The notes: a model not told the origin generated them from the sequence alone. Shown: positions 34,712 through 43,615, numbered from the stretch's first letter. The stretch: DNA of 64,000 bases from an uncultured Pseudomonadales bacterium (GCA_943842505.1 CALTDI010000010.1:186001-250000), one strand, 5' to 3'. Numbers and translations are program-made.

Positions 34712-35908
34712 ATGAGTCAACAAGTTATCAATCGTCGAATCTTCCTGCAGATGGGTTTAACCGGTGCCGGCCTGTTTGCTGCCGGTGGAGCGCTGCGATT
34801 CCAGCAGGCTTTGGCTGCCGGCATTGAATCACCCACTTTCTACTCCCTCTCTAACATGGGTGAGCTGCAGAAAGCAGACAGCAATGGCCTGCAGTTACCC
34901 CGCGGATTCAAGTCTCGAATTGTCGCGCGATCGGGCGCGACACCGACCGGGCGTCCCGGCTATATTTGGCATCCTGCCCCAGACGGTGGTGCGAGCTTCG
35001 CTACAGAAGACGGTGGCTGGATTTACGTTTCCAACAGCGAATTACGTGACAATGCCGGCGGTGTTGGAGCGCTGCGTTTCAACGCCCAGGGCGACGTAGT
35101 AGACGCCTATTCGATCCTCGATAACACAAATTTGAATTGTGCGGGTGGGCCGACTCCATGGGGTACCTGGTTGTCTTGTGAGGAGTTCGATCTCGGTCAG
35201 GTCTACGAGTGCGACCCTGCGGGCAAGAACAAAGCCGTGGTGCGCCCGGCGCTGGGCTCATTCAAGCACGAGGCGGTAGCGGTAGACACCCAGAACCGGT
35301 GTCTCTATATGACGGAGGATCAGAGAGACGGGGGTTTTTATCGCTTTCGTCCTGATCGAGACCTGCCCGATATCAGTAGCGGCCAGCTAGAGATAGCCTC
35401 GGTGGTCGATCGAGATGGTAAATCCTTTGTCGAATGGCTGGCGGTGCCTGATCCTTCGGCCAGGCAGGAAGCTATTCGATTTCAGGTGCCTGGCTATGCG
35501 GTATTTCGAGGTGGGGAGGGCGTTGCAATCTATGCGGGTGTCACCTACTTCACTACCAAGCATGACAATCGCGTATGGGCCTACGACAATAACAGTCATC
35601 AGTTAAGCATCGTCTACGATGTCGAGACTAGTGATAATCCAATACTCAAGGGCGTCGACAATGTGGTGATTACCCCTAGCGGCGACGTGCTGGTCGCTGA
35701 AGATGGTGGTGATATGCAGATAGTGGTTCTGACGCCGGAAGGAAAAGTTATTCCACTTGTTCAGATTCTGGGTCATGAGAAATCAGAGATCGCAGGCCCG
35801 GCTTTTGATCCTAGTTACCAGCGTCTCTATTTTAGTTCCCAGCGTGGCTCGCTCGGAAACAACAGCAGCGGCATTACCTACGAAATCTCCCGTAGCGATC
35901 TAGCTTAA
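34712..35908 (+). CDS. PhoX-like protein (DUF839), Tat-exported
   Basis: A 398-residue protein with a twin-arginine-type signal (NRRIFLQMGLTGAGLFAAGG). DUF839 features: PRGFKSRIVARSG, ATEDGGWIYVSNSELRDNAGG, GGPTPWGTWLSCEEF, GSFKHEAVAVDTQNRCLYMTEDQRDGGFYRF, and VVITPSGDVLVAEDGGD. PhoX is a calcium/iron phosphatase of six-bladed propeller fold, and this protein has the propeller and the CEE and EDQRDG segments that hold metals in that family. It is shorter than typical PhoX (about 700), so phosphatase activity is uncertain. A bidirectional terminator follows. Confidence 0.8.
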   Translation: MSQQVINRRIFLQMGLTGAGLFAAGGALRFQQALAAGIESPTFYSLSNMGELQKADSNGLQLPRGFKSRIVARSGATPTGRPGYIWHPAPDGGASFATEDGGWIYVSNSELRDNAGGVGALRFNAQGDVVDAYSILDNTNLNCAGGPTPWGTWLSCEEFDLGQVYECDPAGKNKAVVRPALGSFKHEAVAVDTQNRCLYMTEDQRDGGFYRFRPDRDLPDISSGQLEIASVVDRDGKSFVEWLAVPDPSARQEAIRFQVPGYAVFRGGEGVAIYAGVTYFTTKHDNRVWAYDNNSHQLSIVYDVETSDNPILKGVDNVVITPSGDVLVAEDGGDMQIVVLTPEGKVIPLVQILGHEKSEIAGPAFDPSYQRLYFSSQRGSLGNNSSGITYEISRSDLA

Positions 35909-35920
35909 ACCCCATAAAAA

Positions 35921-35965
35921 AAACCGCCGCGTGTTCACTGTTAGGTAAACACCTGTGGCGGTTTT
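35921..35965. terminator. Bidirectional rho-independent terminator
   Basis: AACCGCC (35922-35928) pairs with GGCGGTT (35957-35963), and GTGTT (35931-35935) with AACAC (35948-35952) inside. A-run on the left and T-run on the right let it work on both strands between the convergent PhoX-like and cupin genes. Confidence 0.8.
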
Positions 35966-35998
35966 CTTTCGACTGAAGTTTAACTCCAGAAAGTAATC

Positions 35999-36466
35999 TT
36001 AATCTTGAGGGACGGAGGTGGTTACCACCGGGCCCATACCAAAGATCTGCACCACGACTTCCTCGTCTTTCGCCATGTCATAGTGATGACCATTCGGTGG
36101 CTCGTAGATGAACGTGCCCGGTCCAACGGCAGTCATCTTGTCAGGGGCATAGATATCTGACTCTGGCCCTGTATGCACATACCAGGTGCCTTTCAGTACG
36201 TTAATATAGCGCGCCTGATTGTGATAATGGGGCCGGCTTCCGCGTCCGGGAGGCCAGGTGATCTGAATGACATAGATTCCGGATTTATTGGGGTCGCCAT
36301 ACAATACTGTGGTTATGCTGCCGTCTTCAGGGTGCAACTGATCGGGCGTCGCAATCATGAAGTCATGTTCGTCAGGCTCGACTACCTGAGCTGATAGAGT
36401 CTGGGTAGTGATGAATAACCCGGCAAATAGCATGCTGGCCGTGGTTAGGATTCTTTTGACTGTCAT
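35999..36466 (-). CDS. Secreted cupin-domain protein
   Basis: The frame is open to 36565, but the ATG at 36466 has GAGGAAATAAT upstream and begins a signal peptide (MTVKRILTTASMLFAGLFI, cleaved near LSAQ). The cupin core has GSRPHYHNQARYINVLKGTWYVHTGPE (motif 1: H, H, then a Gln-Ala where Glu is usual, G) and GTFIYEPPNGHHYDMAKDEEVVVQIF (motif 2 with His). A metal could bind HYH and the later His. 155 residues. Function unknown. Closest in type to secreted quercetinase-like or ChrR-like cupins of unknown substrate. Confidence 0.82.
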   Translation of the reverse strand: MTVKRILTTASMLFAGLFITTQTLSAQVVEPDEHDFMIATPDQLHPEDGSITTVLYGDPNKSGIYVIQITWPPGRGSRPHYHNQARYINVLKGTWYVHTGPESDIYAPDKMTAVGPGTFIYEPPNGHHYDMAKDEEVVVQIFGMGPVVTTSVPQD

Positions 36467-36757
36467 TATTATTTCCTCGTTTTTAAAATAGGGGATCACA
36501 AACAATGTCCCTTCGAGTCTCGACGTTTTAGTCGAAGGGAAAAGATAACAGGTTTTAGCCGCCACGCCACGCTTATTGAACTGAATAGGTCGCCCCGGTG
36601 CCCCTTTGCTCCGACCTATGCGGACATCTCGATAGCGCGCAGAGGCACGCTGAGCCAGAGATAACGGCCCATATACACAAAATTGGATATTTGCTACGCT
36701 CTTTGCAAATTATCTCCGCGCCAGCGCGCGCTCTCAGCATGATTCGGCGAAAACCCC

Positions 36758-37522
36758 ATGAAAAAGAAAAATAACGATAAATCTGCCCAGAACGAATCAC
36801 TAGACAACCGACCCTCTAGCGCATCTCGGCGCGACCTTTTAAAGAGCGCCGGTTTAGTCGGCGCGGCTGCGGTCAGCACTGTTGCAGGCTCCAATGTGAT
36901 CGCCGCGGATTCTCCCGGCTCACGGACTGATCCCGCAGCCGATTCCATGGCAAGTGTGCAGCGCGAAGCCCTGGAGGTGTTAACTGCCGAAGAGGCAGAG
37001 ACCCTGGAGGCGATCTGCGATTGTCTCATTCCCTCCGACGAACATGGCCCCGGCGCAAAAGAAGCTAGAGCCGTACATTACATCGATCGAGCACTAGCGA
37101 GCCACAATCGTGACGCGCGACAGAATTACAGTGTAGGTCTGAATGCGATTAACGAGTTCGCGCGTAAGACACGCGGGAAAAGCTTTCCGGACTTGCTGCG
37201 TGATCAGCAGGATTCGATTCTACTGGCGGTGCAGACGAACAAGATTTCCGGATTTATTCCCAACGGAAGCGGTTTCTTCAACATGCTGCGGTCGCACACT
37301 ATCGATGGCACTTTTTGTGATCCTTATTACGGCGGCAATCAAAATTTCGTTGGCTGGGACATGTTGCGTTATCCCGGAATTCGATTAGGTGTAAGTGAGG
37401 CGGACGTTTCCGCCGGAGGCGATCTGCCCCCAAATCATCAGTCAGCCTATGATCACAGTACCTACACGAAGCTGGCGGACAACGGCTCTGTTGATGATAG
37501 TGAGGGTAAAGACTATGCCTAA
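36758..37522 (+). CDS. Gluconate 2-dehydrogenase subunit 3-like protein, Tat signal
   Basis: A 254-residue protein. The twin-arginine signal SRRDLLKSAGLVGAAAV starts near residue 25. The gluconate 2-dehydrogenase subunit 3 family is recognised by LTAEEAETLEAICDCLIPSDEHGPGAKEARAVHYIDRAL (near residue 75-115), DLLRDQQDSILLAVQ and FFNMLRSHTIDGTFCDPYYGGN near residue 190. This small subunit assists folding and export of the partner flavoprotein, whose gene overlaps by 8 bases. The Tat signal of this subunit would carry both proteins out. Confidence 0.88.
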   Translation: MKKKNNDKSAQNESLDNRPSSASRRDLLKSAGLVGAAAVSTVAGSNVIAADSPGSRTDPAADSMASVQREALEVLTAEEAETLEAICDCLIPSDEHGPGAKEARAVHYIDRALASHNRDARQNYSVGLNAINEFARKTRGKSFPDLLRDQQDSILLAVQTNKISGFIPNGSGFFNMLRSHTIDGTFCDPYYGGNQNFVGWDMLRYPGIRLGVSEADVSAGGDLPPNHQSAYDHSTYTKLADNGSVDDSEGKDYA

Positions 37523-39218
37523 GCGACTAGCCAAGACAAATGTCGTCATCGTCGGCATGGGAGCCGCTGGCGGAGTCGCCGCACTGCCATTAACCAATGC
37601 CGGCTTGAAGGTGATTGGTATCGAGGCCGGAGGCTGGCTCAGCCCAAGGGATTTCGCTCCGGATGAACTGCGCAACGGGTCGCGTAACTGGCCCCAGTCG
37701 GTACAGAAGGCGGCGAGTGAGGCGCCGACGATTCGTGCGACGTCTGCTGACACGGCTGTTCAGGGTAGTCATCCGATGATGAATGCCGTTGGTGGTACGA
37801 CCATGCATTATTGGGCCCAGAGTTGGCGCCTCAATCCCTGGGACTTCAAGGTGGTCAGCGAGACGAAGCAGCGCTATGGTGCCGAGCGTCTGCCGCAGGG
37901 ATCTACTGTGGAGGACTGGCCCTTCGGCTACGAGGAGCTAGAGCCCTACTACGACAAGATCGAATATACGATAGGCATATCCGGTCAGGCCGGCAATGTG
38001 CAGGGTAGGAAGAACAGGGCGGGAAATATATTCGAAGGAGAGCGCAAGCGAGAGTACCCCATGAAGCCGCTGCGCAGTTCGCCCTTTACAGATTTAATGG
38101 GTAATGCCGCGCGAAGTCTGGATTGGAATCCGTTCCAGGGCCCTGCGGCTATCACTACCGAATTGTTCGACGGCCGGCCACCGTGTCAGTATCACGGTTT
38201 CTGCAACAAGGGCGGCTGCCATGTGCAGGCGAAAGGCTCGACCGCGTTTAACGTGATTCCGAAGGCGATAGACACCGGCAATCTCGAGGTCGTTACCTTT
38301 GCGCGCGTGACCCAGATCGTAACTGACAACGATGGCAAGATTACCGGCGTTGACTACATAAAAGGTAATGAGACCTTCTTTCAGCCGGCGGACGTGGTCT
38401 TGCTGGCGAGCTATGCCTATGAAAATGTGCGCCTGCTACAGCTCTCTAAATCGAGAGCCTTTCCCGATGGGCTTGCCAACAACGCCGGTCAGGTGGGCAG
38501 GCACTATCTGAGTCATCATCAGGGTGCGCCGGTGTTCGCTCTGTTCGATAGAGACTTACACAATTGGTACGGTCTTCCTGCTCAGGGTGTTGCGATTGAC
38601 GAATGGGCCGATGATAACTTTGATCACGGCGAACTCGATTTTATAGGTGGTGCAAACCTTTGGGCCCACACCGATAGAAAGCCCATGACGGCAGCAAAGA
38701 TGTCGACCTTCGGTGAGGTGAGGAACTGGGGCTCGGACTGGAAGGCATTTATTATGAAGAATGCCGATAGAACGAACACTTCCTATATTCAGAAAACGAC
38801 GCTGCCCTACGAAGATAATTACCTGGATCTCGATCCGGTAGTTAAAGACCCTCTGGGTTTTCCTGTGACGCGAATAACGGCACGCTACCGCGATAATGAA
38901 AAACGTATCGCCGCCTTCTCTCAAGAGAAGATGGAACAGTGGTATCTGGAGGCTGGAGCCATCAAGGTGGTGAAGGCGGGTTTAGGCAATTTAATGGGTG
39001 CTACCACGCACGCCTACGGCGGCACGCGAATGGGTTTGAACAGCGAGACCAATGTGGTAAACGAGTGGGGCTTCAGCCATGAGGTGCCGAATCTCGGTAT
39101 TCTCGGAGCCTCGGTAATGGGCACTAGCGGTTCGCGCAATCCTACTCTCACGGTGCAGGCGCTATCCTGGAGAACGGCAGAATACCTGGCCAATAACTGG
39201 CGCTCAGTCGTTGGCTAG
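37515..39218 (+). CDS. GMC-family oxidoreductase (membrane dehydrogenase large subunit)
   Basis: The ATG at 37515 lies 8 bases inside the end of the subunit 3 gene. An upstream frame to 37395 is not needed. The 567-residue protein has a FAD-binding VVIVGMGAAGGVAALPL (near residue 10), GGTTMHYWAQSWRLNPWDF, a CQYHGFCNKGGCHVQAKGST segment with several Cys, and a C-terminal GTSGSRNPTLTVQALSWRTAEYL with His and Asn expected for the GMC active site (THAYGGTRMG). It would oxidise a sugar, alcohol or sugar acid in the periplasm. A cytochrome c subunit is the usual third partner but none is encoded here. Confidence 0.9.
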   Translation: MPKRLAKTNVVIVGMGAAGGVAALPLTNAGLKVIGIEAGGWLSPRDFAPDELRNGSRNWPQSVQKAASEAPTIRATSADTAVQGSHPMMNAVGGTTMHYWAQSWRLNPWDFKVVSETKQRYGAERLPQGSTVEDWPFGYEELEPYYDKIEYTIGISGQAGNVQGRKNRAGNIFEGERKREYPMKPLRSSPFTDLMGNAARSLDWNPFQGPAAITTELFDGRPPCQYHGFCNKGGCHVQAKGSTAFNVIPKAIDTGNLEVVTFARVTQIVTDNDGKITGVDYIKGNETFFQPADVVLLASYAYENVRLLQLSKSRAFPDGLANNAGQVGRHYLSHHQGAPVFALFDRDLHNWYGLPAQGVAIDEWADDNFDHGELDFIGGANLWAHTDRKPMTAAKMSTFGEVRNWGSDWKAFIMKNADRTNTSYIQKTTLPYEDNYLDLDPVVKDPLGFPVTRITARYRDNEKRIAAFSQEKMEQWYLEAGAIKVVKAGLGNLMGATTHAYGGTRMGLNSETNVVNEWGFSHEVPNLGILGASVMGTSGSRNPTLTVQALSWRTAEYLANNWRSVVG

Positions 39219-39225
39219 TATAAAT

Positions 39226-39257
39226 CTTGGTTAAGCAGAATTCTGGCTTGGTTAAGC
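39226..39257. repeat. Direct repeat CTTGGTTAAGC, 21 bases apart
   Basis: CTTGGTTAAGC occurs at 39226-39236 and 39247-39257. The 21-base period puts both copies on one DNA face, as for a paired regulator site. It lies 31 bases before the acyltransferase start. Confidence 0.45.
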
Positions 39258-39287
39258 TCAAATCTTCGCAGGCAAATTAGATAATCT

Positions 39288-40448
39288 ATGGTTGATAATA
39301 GTCAGAAGATCGCTGTGCTCGATGTGTTCAGATTCATCGGCGCGGTAATAGTCGTTCTCGTGCATTACGAATTAATATTCGGTCAATTTATCGTCTGGGG
39401 CGCACTGGGTACCACGGCGTTGTCATGGTTCTTCATGGTCAGCGGATTCGTACTGTCCTATGTCTATCCTTCACTTAGCGGTTGGGCGGCAACGAAGCAA
39501 TTCTACAAATTTAGAATCATCCGTATTTATCCGGCGTATGCCTTCGCCATTCTGGTTTCTTCGACCTTCGTCTGGCTGAGCTATCTGTCGGTGGGGGAAG
39601 CCTTCTTCGTCGAGGCGCACAGGCCTTTTCAGATCACCTATGACCTGCCCGAGGTGAAAGACACCAGCTTCTTTTTGATCGCTACCATCAGGCACTATCT
39701 GTTCACCCAATCCATAAGCAGCATCGAAACGCTGAAGCTATTGTTCAACGGGCCGTTGTGGTCGCTGGTTTTGGAGGCCTATTTCTATCTCTGTTTCCCG
39801 CTGTTCTTGATTCTTCTTCGGAAGGTAACTACCTATAAGCGGGTATTCGCTGTATTCATCGCCGGCTATCTGATGCAGTTTGGGCTGATCGCTTTTTTTC
39901 TGCCGGAAGCGGAATACTACGATCTGGCTACACTCAATGTGCCGGTGTATACCAATCCAATAATTCGCTTCGTAGAATTTGTGTTCGGTATGTTGATCTA
40001 CAGGCTGTTCGCCCTGTCGGGAATCGACAAGGACAAGGGTAAGGTAAATCTCATACCGCTGCTTATATCGATAGTGGTCTATTTGTTCGTGATCTGGTTC
40101 GGAGAGAACTATGTTCCCTACCAGTACAGTTCTTTCTTCGTGGCGATACCCGCGGTAGCGGTTTTGGTCTACTGCATGTTAAACCTGCAGTGGTACCCAC
40201 AAGGTGCCACGTTAAAGTTTTGTGAATTATTGGGTGGTCTTAGCTATATTATTTATTGTCTGCACTGGCCTTATATGGAGATGGTTCAGTATTTCAACCT
40301 ATTGCCGGAGTCATGGCCTTACCAACTTCATCTGCCGGTATTGGCCAGCATACTCATCGGCATTTCCTACCTGGTCTATCATTTTCTGGAATTCCCGCTT
40401 AGACGAAAGATGTACAAGTTGTTGATCAAGAAAAAACAAGGAATGTAA
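39288..40448 (+). CDS. Acyltransferase 3 family membrane protein (OafA type)
   Basis: A 386-residue protein with about ten membrane segments. The opening LDVFRFIGAVIVVLVHYELIFG has the conserved RxxA/GxxVxxxH-like pattern (R15, H27), followed by WFFMVSGFVLSYVYPSL, FYKFRIIRIYPAYAFAILVS (RxxRIYP) and NGPLWSLVLEAYFYLCFPLF. The C-terminus reads GGLSYIIYCLHWPYMEM. These proteins move acetyl or other acyl groups onto surface polysaccharides, lipids or antibiotics. Substrate unknown. Direct repeats upstream may be regulatory. A MFS gene follows on the same strand 59 bases later. Confidence 0.88.
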   Translation: MVDNSQKIAVLDVFRFIGAVIVVLVHYELIFGQFIVWGALGTTALSWFFMVSGFVLSYVYPSLSGWAATKQFYKFRIIRIYPAYAFAILVSSTFVWLSYLSVGEAFFVEAHRPFQITYDLPEVKDTSFFLIATIRHYLFTQSISSIETLKLLFNGPLWSLVLEAYFYLCFPLFLILLRKVTTYKRVFAVFIAGYLMQFGLIAFFLPEAEYYDLATLNVPVYTNPIIRFVEFVFGMLIYRLFALSGIDKDKGKVNLIPLLISIVVYLFVIWFGENYVPYQYSSFFVAIPAVAVLVYCMLNLQWYPQGATLKFCELLGGLSYIIYCLHWPYMEMVQYFNLLPESWPYQLHLPVLASILIGISYLVYHFLEFPLRRKMYKLLIKKKQGM

Positions 40449-40507
40449 TGGCGCGTGCAAACATAGTCGCTTGACGATTTAATTGCACACGTAAGGGAAT
40501 AGTCCAG

Positions 40508-41749
40508 ATGCCAATAGATTTAACCAAGAGTCGTCATGCCCTGGCGTTCATCGTGTTCGTCGTGCTGCTCGATGCCATCAGTTTCGGTATTGTCCTGCCG
40601 GTGATGCCCAAGCTCATCATGAGCCTTGCCGATGTATCGCTCTCCGAGGCATCGAAGATTGGCGGCTACCTGATGTTTGCCTATGCGAGCGTGCAATTTT
40701 TCGCGGCACCGATTCTAGGTAATCTCGGTGACAAGTTTGGGCGCCGACCGATTCTACTCTACACCCTGGCCGCTCTAGGTGCCGACTATCTGCTCATGGC
40801 AGGGGCACCCACCATCGCCTGGTTGTTTGCGGCACGAATTATTGCCGGTGTCGCTAGTTCGTCCTTCTCACTGGCTTACGCCTATGTCACGGATATTACG
40901 CCGAAGGAAAATCGGGCCCAGCGCTTCGGCATGATAGGCGCAGCCTTTGGTGGTGGCTTCGTATTGGGGCCGGTAATCGGAGGGCTACTGGGCGAGTTCG
41001 GTCCGCGTATACCTTTCTATGCGGCGGCGTGCCTCGCGCTCGTGAATCTGGTCTATGGCTACTTCATGTTGGGTGAGTCATTGAGTAAAGAGAATCGACG
41101 CGAGTTCGATATTCGTCGAGCGAATCCTATCGGCGCGGTACTGCAGCTGAAGAAGTATCCCGTCATTCTGGGGCTGGCCTTCGCGTATTTTCTCTACATG
41201 ATAGGCCATCTGTCTCTGCCTAGTACCTGGACTTATTACACCATTGAGAAGTTCTCCTGGTCGGAGAGTCAGATCGGTTTATCGCTAGGCTTCGCCGGTG
41301 TCTTCATGATTATCGTTCAGGCTGGACTGATTCGCTGGGCAATCCCGGCCTTCGGTGCCTATCGCGCCGGCATCCTCGGCATGGTGGCAATAATTATCGG
41401 TTTCTGCGGTTATGCTTTTTCTGCGCAGGGCTGGCAGATGTATCCCTGGCTGGCGGTGGCGGCGCTTTCCGGGTTTGTCAGCCCGGCATTTCAGGCAATC
41501 ATGACGAGTCAGGTTCCCTCCAACGCGCAGGGTGAGTTGCAGGGTGCGCTAAGTAGCTTGAACAGCATTACCTCTATAATTGGCCCCTTATTAATGACGC
41601 AGTTGTTCGCAACCTTTACCCGCGCGGAATCTTCTATCTACTTCCCCGGTGTCTCCTTCTTTGCGGCGGCAGTGCTTAGCTTGGTGTGCCTGATGATTTT
41701 TGTTCCTGTTGTGAGAAAACACGGACTCACTGCCCTGGGCAAGAAATGA
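40508..41749 (+). CDS. MFS transporter, TetA-like (DHA1)
   Basis: A 413-residue protein with 12 membrane helices. DHA1/Tet-type motifs: LLDAISFGIVLPVMP in helix 1, motif A as GNLGDKFGRRPILL (about residues 77-90), GVASSSFSLAYAYVTDITPKENRAQRFGMIGAAFGGGFVLGPVIGG (motif C-like, near residue 115-160), and a weak second half. It probably exports small toxic or signalling compounds by proton exchange, but TetA-like proteins without selection for tetracycline are common in environmental bacteria, and no resistance is implied. AAGGGAAT precedes the ATG by a normal distance. Confidence 0.85.
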   Translation: MPIDLTKSRHALAFIVFVVLLDAISFGIVLPVMPKLIMSLADVSLSEASKIGGYLMFAYASVQFFAAPILGNLGDKFGRRPILLYTLAALGADYLLMAGAPTIAWLFAARIIAGVASSSFSLAYAYVTDITPKENRAQRFGMIGAAFGGGFVLGPVIGGLLGEFGPRIPFYAAACLALVNLVYGYFMLGESLSKENRREFDIRRANPIGAVLQLKKYPVILGLAFAYFLYMIGHLSLPSTWTYYTIEKFSWSESQIGLSLGFAGVFMIIVQAGLIRWAIPAFGAYRAGILGMVAIIIGFCGYAFSAQGWQMYPWLAVAALSGFVSPAFQAIMTSQVPSNAQGELQGALSSLNSITSIIGPLLMTQLFATFTRAESSIYFPGVSFFAAAVLSLVCLMIFVPVVRKHGLTALGKK

Positions 41750-41870
41750 GCAAGACGACACTCTAATCACTCTTTTACTGTGTTAATTCGGCTGTTTTAG
41801 ACTTACTATTCGGAGCATTTATCGAGAAGGTCAGTTTGGGCCCCAGCCTAGACGATTCGGCGCGTTTGGC

Positions 41871-41900
41871 TTGACACACCCCAACCCAAGTGGTTATATC
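41871..41900 (+). promoter_or_regulatory. Sigma-70-type promoter for the lipoprotein gene at 41949
   Basis: TTGACA at 41871-41876 is a perfect -35. TATATC at 41895-41900 is a fair -10 at 18 bases (TTATAT at 17). The transcript would begin near 41907, about 42 bases before the ATG at 41949, which rules out the in-frame TTG at 41871 as a start. Confidence 0.55.
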
Positions 41901-41948
41901 GTGGCTCCTTTGGGAGAGAAATTACAATTAAAGCAAAAAGGTAGAATT

Positions 41949-42839
41949 ATGAAGATTCAATGGCTGCTCCTAGCAATCGCAGTGCTTGTAGTAGGTTGCT
42001 CACCTGCTGATACAGGCAACACTCAAACACCACAAGTCGCTATGGCCGCAGAAGCCCCAGCTGACGATATTCCGCGCACGCCAAACGGCAAGCCCGATTT
42101 CAATGGAATCTGGCAGGTGCTAATGAATGCTAACGATAATCTTGAGCCAGGACCGCCTAAGGCCGCCTATCAGTTAGTCCCGGGTGATTTCGTACCGGTT
42201 CCAGCTCCTAGCATCGTTGCCATGGGTGCGGTGGGTGCAGTTCCAGCTAGCTTCGGCGTAGTTGAGGGCGGCAGAATACCCTACAAGCCTGAAGCGATAG
42301 CTCGCCGAGATGAGAATGCGCTAAATTGGCAGTCGATGGATCCGGAAGTTAAGTGCTATATGCCAGGTGTTCCTCGAGCCACCTATATGCCTCACCCATT
42401 CCAGATATTTCAGAGTGAGAGCGCTTTCTTTATCGCTTACTCCTTTGCTGGCGCGGTACGTAACGTATTCCTTGAAGATCCCGGCCCAGCGCCATTGGAT
42501 TCATGGATGGGTCAGTCCTTCGGATACTGGGACGGTGATACCTGGGTAGTCGAAGTGTCGGGTCTTGATGACCGCACCTGGTTCGACAGAGCGGGTAACT
42601 ACCATACCTATCAGCTGAAGGTTACCGAGCGCTACACAATGGTTAGTGAGAACGTTATCGAGTACACAGCTACGATGGAAGATCCGGATATCTTCGAAGA
42701 GGCATGGACTATTAAGATGCCTATCTATCGTCGTCTGGAAGAAGGCTACGAGCTGCCACAATTTAAATGCGTAGAATTCGTGGAAGAGATGATGTACGGC
42801 CGATATCGTAAGGGTAGAGAGTCTGAATTAGGCTTCTAA
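41949..42839 (+). CDS. Secreted lipoprotein, PDxxGxW family (copy 3)
   Basis: The ATG at 41949 has AAGGTAG upstream and begins a lipoprotein signal MKIQWLLLAIAVLVVGCSPAD (lipobox VVGC). After a flexible Ala/Pro stretch the family opening is IPRTPNGKPDFNGIWQ, then CYMPGVPRATYMPHPFQIFQ, FGYWDGDTWVVEVSGLDDRT, LKVTERYTMVSENVIEYTATMEDPDIFEEAWTIKMP and a Cys-containing KCVEF near the end. It matches the genes at 649, 22065 (start) and 51727. The next gene is a DUF6152 protein, as also found beside the copy at 21334. Function unknown. About 296 residues. Confidence 0.85.
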   Translation: MKIQWLLLAIAVLVVGCSPADTGNTQTPQVAMAAEAPADDIPRTPNGKPDFNGIWQVLMNANDNLEPGPPKAAYQLVPGDFVPVPAPSIVAMGAVGAVPASFGVVEGGRIPYKPEAIARRDENALNWQSMDPEVKCYMPGVPRATYMPHPFQIFQSESAFFIAYSFAGAVRNVFLEDPGPAPLDSWMGQSFGYWDGDTWVVEVSGLDDRTWFDRAGNYHTYQLKVTERYTMVSENVIEYTATMEDPDIFEEAWTIKMPIYRRLEEGYELPQFKCVEFVEEMMYGRYRKGRESELGF

Positions 42840-43027
42840 GCACGGTTTAGTCAAAAAAAGGGCTCGTTTTGGCGCATTCTTCTTGGAATTAGCCTGAGCC
42901 CTTGGTTAGAATGTGGTCACTGACCGCTTAATAGAAATATTTGATGTATTGAGCGCGGGATGAGCCGGAAAGAATGGGTTTATTCCGACCAGCTCGGACA
43001 TTTCCAGTTATCAATGGGGTAAATTGT

Positions 43028-43486
43028 ATGAAGATTAAACTACTAGCATTAGCAGCTGTTACTGCAATCGGTGTTGTTGCGATCAACCAGCCTGCGGCGG
43101 TTGCTCACCACGCCTTCTCGGCTGAATTTGATGCGAACTTACCAGTTCGTTTGGGTGGACCAATTACTCGTGTCGAGTGGATTAATCCGCACACTTGGAT
43201 TCACCTGGAAAATAACGACCCTGAGGCGACTCGCGATCCAGGTCCTTGGATGGTAGAGGGCGGTACGCCAAATACGCTTCTGCGTCGTGGTATTAACCGT
43301 AACTCACTCACTCTTGGCGAAGACATCGTGGTAACAGGCTATCAGTCTAAAGACAGACTTTGTGAGCCTACTTGCCGCGCCAATGGCCGCGATATCACAT
43401 TTCCTGATGGACGTAAGCTGTTCATGGGTTCATCCGGTACTGGTGCGCCACGTGACGGATCCGATCAGACTGAGCCAGGTCAATAG
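43028..43486 (+). CDS. DUF6152 family periplasmic protein (copy 2)
   Basis: The ATG at 43028 begins a signal peptide MKIKLLALAAVTAIGVVAIN that ends near PAAVA, so the mature chain would begin HHAFSAEFDANLPVRL. DUF6152 blocks follow: GGPITRVEWINPHTWIHLE, PGPWMVEGGTPNTLLRRGIN, LTLGEDIVVTGYQSK and DGRKLFMGSS. One pair of cysteines, CEPTC, sits near residue 114. Compared with copy 1 (22175) both have His-His after cleavage and the NPH motif. The preceding gene (41949) is a PDxxGxW lipoprotein, the same neighbour type. A terminator follows. Function unknown. Confidence 0.87.
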   Translation: MKIKLLALAAVTAIGVVAINQPAAVAHHAFSAEFDANLPVRLGGPITRVEWINPHTWIHLENNDPEATRDPGPWMVEGGTPNTLLRRGINRNSLTLGEDIVVTGYQSKDRLCEPTCRANGRDITFPDGRKLFMGSSGTGAPRDGSDQTEPGQ

Positions 43487-43534
43487 TTAGCGATAGTTAA
43501 GGATAGTTAACTAGAAAGCTAACTAGAAAGAATT

Positions 43535-43565
43535 AAAAAGCCCGCAGCTAGCGGGCTTTTTTTTG
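43535..43565. terminator. Bidirectional rho-independent terminator
   Basis: AAAGCCCGC (43537-43545), loop AGCTA, GCGGGCTTT (43551-43559) with an A-run before and an 8-T run after. It serves the DUF6152 gene on the plus strand and could stop the minus-strand operon ending at 43680. Confidence 0.9.
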
Positions 43566-43615
43566 CCTGAGTTTCTTCAGGCTCTGGGTATATCGCTATG
43601 GATAGCAGTTCTTCC

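Noticed and set aside
37395..37514. Extended start of the GMC oxidoreductase
   Set aside because: The upstream codons lie inside the subunit 3 gene in another frame, and the ATG at 37515 starts just before the FAD motif.
41871..41948. Longer N-terminus of the lipoprotein gene from TTG at 41871
   Set aside because: That TTG is the -35 box of the likely promoter, and the ATG at 41949 starts the lipoprotein signal.
42858..42903. AAGGGCTC / GAGCCCTT inverted repeat after the lipoprotein gene
   Set aside because: The loop is about 30 bases and no T-run follows, so it is not a convincing terminator.
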